Shown piece after piece: positions 35,281 through 37,932 of a stretch of DNA of 37,932 bases (its first letter is position 1; the number at the start of each line of letters is the position of its first letter). The notes below the pieces were generated by a model. It worked only from the letters and a program-made list of their open reading frames with translations. It did no database searches and was not told the DNA's origin. The position numbers and the translations under genes are program-made. The DNA comes from Planctomycetota bacterium (GTDB taxonomy: Bacteria > Planctomycetota > UBA1135 > GCA-002686595), in NCBI GenBank assembly GCA_016872755.1, contig VGZE01000016.1:1-37932 (forward strand), written 5' to 3'.

Positions 35281-37932
35281 AGCCGGCTGGTCCGACCTCG
35301 CTGCGCGACACGGTCGAGCGCGTGGCGAGCAGCGAGGAGTTCGACCTCGTCCTGCGCGCGCTGCACCGCGGCGAGAGCAGCGCATGCGGAGGCTTGTGGG
35401 GCTCCTCCCAGTCGCTCTTCCTCGCTGCACTGCTGGAACGGACCCCCTCGCAGGCGCTGGTCGTGGTCTCGACGGACTCGGAAGGCGAACTGCTGGCACA
35501 AGACCTGGCGCTTCTCGGAGCGACGGTCGAAATGCTGCCCGCGCGGGAGGCAAGCGGCCGCGGCGCCCTGTCGAGTTCGGACCAGGACACGGTACGCGGA
35601 CGCCTGCGCGTCGCCCAGCGACTGACGGGGCCGCGCGAGCAGGCCCCGCGCGTGCTCCTGGCTTCGGTGCGCGCGTTGCTCCAACCACTGCCCGACGCTC
35701 GGGAACTGGAACGCGCGCTGGTGCAACTGCACGTCGGTCAAGCGCTCCCGATCGAGAGCCTGGTTTCACGCCTGGTCGATTCCGGATACACGCGCGTGCC
35801 GCTGGTCGAGCGCGCGGGAGAACTCTCGCTGCGCGGCGACATCCTCGACGTCTACCCCTTCGCCTCCGAGCTCCCCATCCGCGTCGAGCTGTTCGGCGAG
35901 CAGATCGAAGCCCTGCGCACCTTCGAACCGTCCGACCAGCGCTCCGTCGAAGTGCACAAGCAGATCGCGTTCTCGCTGGCGCGCGACGCCGGCGACGTCG
36001 AGGAGGGCAACGGCGCGGTCGCGGTCGAGTTGCTGGAGCCGGACCTGCTGGTGGTCGAGATCGAACCGCTGCGCATCGAGGAACAGTCGGAGACGCTGCG
36101 CATTCGATCCGCCTTGCACGCTCGCGCTCTCCAACGGCACCGCGAGCGCATCTCCAAGCGCCCGCGCCTCGTGCTTCAGAGCCTGCCCGCCCGCCCCCAC
36201 AGCGTGCAGACGCGCTCGGTGCAGGGGCTCGCCACCGCCGGCCGGCGCGAGCACGAAGCGCTGCGCATGCTCGAAGGAGAGGGGCTCGCGACGCTGGTGC
36301 TGTGCCGGACCGAGGCGGAGCGGAATCGCACATCAGAGTGGCTCGCGGAGCACGGCGGTGTGCCCGCGGGAACGACGCTCGCGGTCGGCAACCTGACGCG
36401 CGGCTTCCGCTGGCCCGCGCTGGGATTCGCGCTCGTCGCGCACCGCGAGCTGATCGGTGCGGAGATCGGTGCGCGCGCGCAAGCCCAGCGCCCGCAACAC
36501 CGCGTCAAGGCCCTGGAGTCGTTCTTCGAGCTGCGCACGGGGGACTTGGTCGTCCACGCGGTGCACGGGCTCGCGCTCTTCAAGGGACTCGTCACGCTCG
36601 AGCGCAACGGCGGAGCGGAGGAGCATCTGCAGCTCCACTTCGCCGACGACGTGGCGCTCTACGTGCCCGCCAGCAGGATCGACCTGGTCCAGCGTTATGT
36701 CGGCGCGGGCGGCCATTCGGCCCTCTCGCCGCCGTTGGACAAGATCGGCGGGTCGAGCTTCCGCAAGCGCAAGGAGAAGGTCGCGCGGGCGCTGCAGGAC
36801 CTCGCGGCGGACCTGTTGGAAGTGCAGGCACGCCGCGAGACACGCCGCCGCGATCCATGGCCGGCGGACGATGCCTTCGTCTCCGACATGCTGAAGGCCT
36901 TCCCGTACGTCGACACGACCGACCAGGTGATCGCCGACCGGGAGATCCGGGCGGACCTGTCCAGCCCGCGCCCGATGGATCGCTTGCTGTGCGGCGACGT
37001 GGGTTTCGGCAAGACCGAGATCGCGATGCGCGCGGCATTCCGGGTCGTAGCGGGCGGCGGACAAGTGGCGGTGCTCGTCCCGACGACGATCCTCGCGCAG
37101 CAGCACTTCGAGACCTTTCGCGAGCGCATGGCGGGCTTTCCGGTCGAGATCGCCGCGCTGAGCCGCTACACGGGAGCCGCGCAAGCCCGCGAGCTCGCTC
37201 GCCGCCTCGCGGCCGGTGAGATCGACATCCTGATCGGCACGCACCGCATTCTCTCGTCGAATCTGGAGCTGCCCAAGCTCGGCCTGCTCGTGATCGACGA
37301 GGAGCAGCGCTTCGGCGTCACGCACAAGGAGCACTTCAAGCGCATGCGCGCCAGCGTCGACGTGCTCACGCTGACCGCCACGCCGATCCCGCGGACGCTG
37401 CACATGTCGCTGTCGGGTGTGCGCGACATCTCCTCCCTTTCGGTGCCGCCCGAGGGACGGCAGTCGGTGGAAACCCGCCTGGGTGCGTGCGAGGACGACA
37501 AGCTGCTCAAGGAGATCCTGCTGCACGAGAAGGAACGTGGAGGGCAGGCCTTCTTCCTGCACAACCGCGTGCAGACCATCGAGGCCGCCGCCATGCGGTT
37601 GCGCCGTCTGGCTCCGCAGTGCTCGTTCGTGGTCGGACACGGACAGATGAACGGGCGCGAGCTGGACCGCGTGATGCACGCGTTCACGCGCCACGAGGCC
37701 GATGTGCTGGTCTCGACGGCCATCGTCGAGAACGGGATCGACATTCCGGCGGCCGGCACGATCGTGATCGACCGCGCCGACACCTTCGGACTCGCGGAGC
37801 TCCATCAATTGCGCGGCCGGGTCGGGCGTGGAGCCCACAAGTCCTACTGCTGGCTGCTCACGGAGGAATCGCGGCCGCTGTCGACGCTCGCCCGCGAACG
37901 CCTGAAGGCCCTCGAAGAGCTGTCGCAGCTAG
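35277..37932 (+). CDS. mfd: Transcription-repair coupling factor Mfd, 3' truncated by the window
   Basis: 885 complete codons from ATG 35277 with no stop; the gene runs off the right edge (Mfd is ~1100-1150 residues). UvrB-like N-terminal part with LRGDILDVYPFASELPIRVE (near 184-203); a polymerase-interacting region with DLVVHAVHGLALFKGL (near 423-438); then the RecG-like translocase: GDVGFGKTE (573-581) Walker A, DEEQRFG (674-680), TLTATPIPRTLHMSL, VSTAIVENGIDIP and QLRGRVGRG. The last residues read ERLKALEELSQL, the family's usual lead to the final domain. Mfd pushes stalled RNA polymerase off DNA lesions and recruits UvrA. Translationally coupled to rnc by ATGA. Confidence 0.96.
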   Translation, partial: MKPAGPTSLRDTVERVASSEEFDLVLRALHRGESSACGGLWGSSQSLFLAALLERTPSQALVVVSTDSEGELLAQDLALLGATVEMLPAREASGRGALSSSDQDTVRGRLRVAQRLTGPREQAPRVLLASVRALLQPLPDARELERALVQLHVGQALPIESLVSRLVDSGYTRVPLVERAGELSLRGDILDVYPFASELPIRVELFGEQIEALRTFEPSDQRSVEVHKQIAFSLARDAGDVEEGNGAVAVELLEPDLLVVEIEPLRIEEQSETLRIRSALHARALQRHRERISKRPRLVLQSLPARPHSVQTRSVQGLATAGRREHEALRMLEGEGLATLVLCRTEAERNRTSEWLAEHGGVPAGTTLAVGNLTRGFRWPALGFALVAHRELIGAEIGARAQAQRPQHRVKALESFFELRTGDLVVHAVHGLALFKGLVTLERNGGAEEHLQLHFADDVALYVPASRIDLVQRYVGAGGHSALSPPLDKIGGSSFRKRKEKVARALQDLAADLLEVQARRETRRRDPWPADDAFVSDMLKAFPYVDTTDQVIADREIRADLSSPRPMDRLLCGDVGFGKTEIAMRAAFRVVAGGGQVAVLVPTTILAQQHFETFRERMAGFPVEIAALSRYTGAAQARELARRLAAGEIDILIGTHRILSSNLELPKLGLLVIDEEQRFGVTHKEHFKRMRASVDVLTLTATPIPRTLHMSLSGVRDISSLSVPPEGRQSVETRLGACEDDKLLKEILLHEKERGGQAFFLHNRVQTIEAAAMRLRRLAPQCSFVVGHGQMNGRELDRVMHAFTRHEADVLVSTAIVENGIDIPAAGTIVIDRADTFGLAELHQLRGRVGRGAHKSYCWLLTEESRPLSTLARERLKALEELSQL

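Noticed and set aside
34916..37219. Long open frame in another plus-strand frame across rnc and mfd
   Set aside because: It overlaps conserved catalytic motifs of rnc and mfd in the true frames and its own product is Arg/Ala-rich without motifs.

Overview
The window is a contiguous, GC-rich (roughly two-thirds G+C by eye) bacterial chromosome segment with dense coding on both strands. Several features point to Planctomycetota, probably a deep-branching high-GC lineage: a heme-c module fused to a DUF1080-type sandwich domain, a YfbK-type von Willebrand protein paired with an ECF sigma factor, a Gld-like ABC exporter followed by a DUF4340 protein, a CehA/McbA-type PHP hydrolase, many small sigma factors, and frequent TTG/GTG starts with weak or absent Shine-Dalgarno sites. 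The phylum call is inference from gene content; no rRNA or tRNA gene was seen.

Layout. 1-2.0 kb: 3' end of a cytochrome c/DUF1080 gene, then a MauE-like membrane protein fused to a thioredoxin-like domain. 2.2-5.15 kb: ECF sigma factor overlapping (ATGA) a membrane vWA protein with an anti-sigma-like N-terminus. 5.15-7.6 kb (minus): secreted PHP-type metallohydrolase. 7.7-12.1 kb (plus): small anchored Pro/Ala-rich protein, ClpB, and a secreted protein of unknown function. 12.2-14.7 kb (minus): GT87-like membrane glycosyltransferase overlapping queA. 14.7-15.5 kb: a gene-free stretch with two terminator-like hairpins, a 156-nt rod-shaped inverted repeat and a 20-bp tandem repeat. 15.5-19.9 kb (minus): three-gene cassette of a divergent sigma-like protein, a TPR-like protein and a GAF/AAA+/Fis-type protein without the sigma54-contact loop. 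20.1-21.7 kb: fabI convergent with a ZIP metal transporter. 22.0-26.7 kb (plus): four-gene Gld-like ABC/DUF4340 operon. 26.7-31.0 kb (minus): group-2-like sigma factor, acyl-CoA dehydrogenase, SAM methyltransferase, small lipoprotein-like protein. 31.1-32.3 kb (plus): dGTPase family protein. 32.3-34.5 kb (minus): ABC ATPase and permease pair. 34.6 kb to the end (plus): rnc and mfd overlapping by ATGA; mfd runs off the window.

Most of the window is housekeeping: protein disaggregation (ClpB), queuosine (QueA), fatty acid synthesis and beta-oxidation (FabI, acyl-CoA dehydrogenase), nucleotide sanitation, RNA processing and transcription-coupled repair. The unusual content is regulatory. There are three sigma-like genes, one coupled to a vWA anti-sigma candidate and one in the GAF/AAA+ cassette; the third, RpoD-like, has changed promoter-contact residues. 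The best candidate for an undescribed system is the three-gene minus-strand cassette at 15.5-19.9 kb together with the structured DNA just beyond its 3' end. No phage, insertion sequence, CRISPR array or tRNA gene was found.
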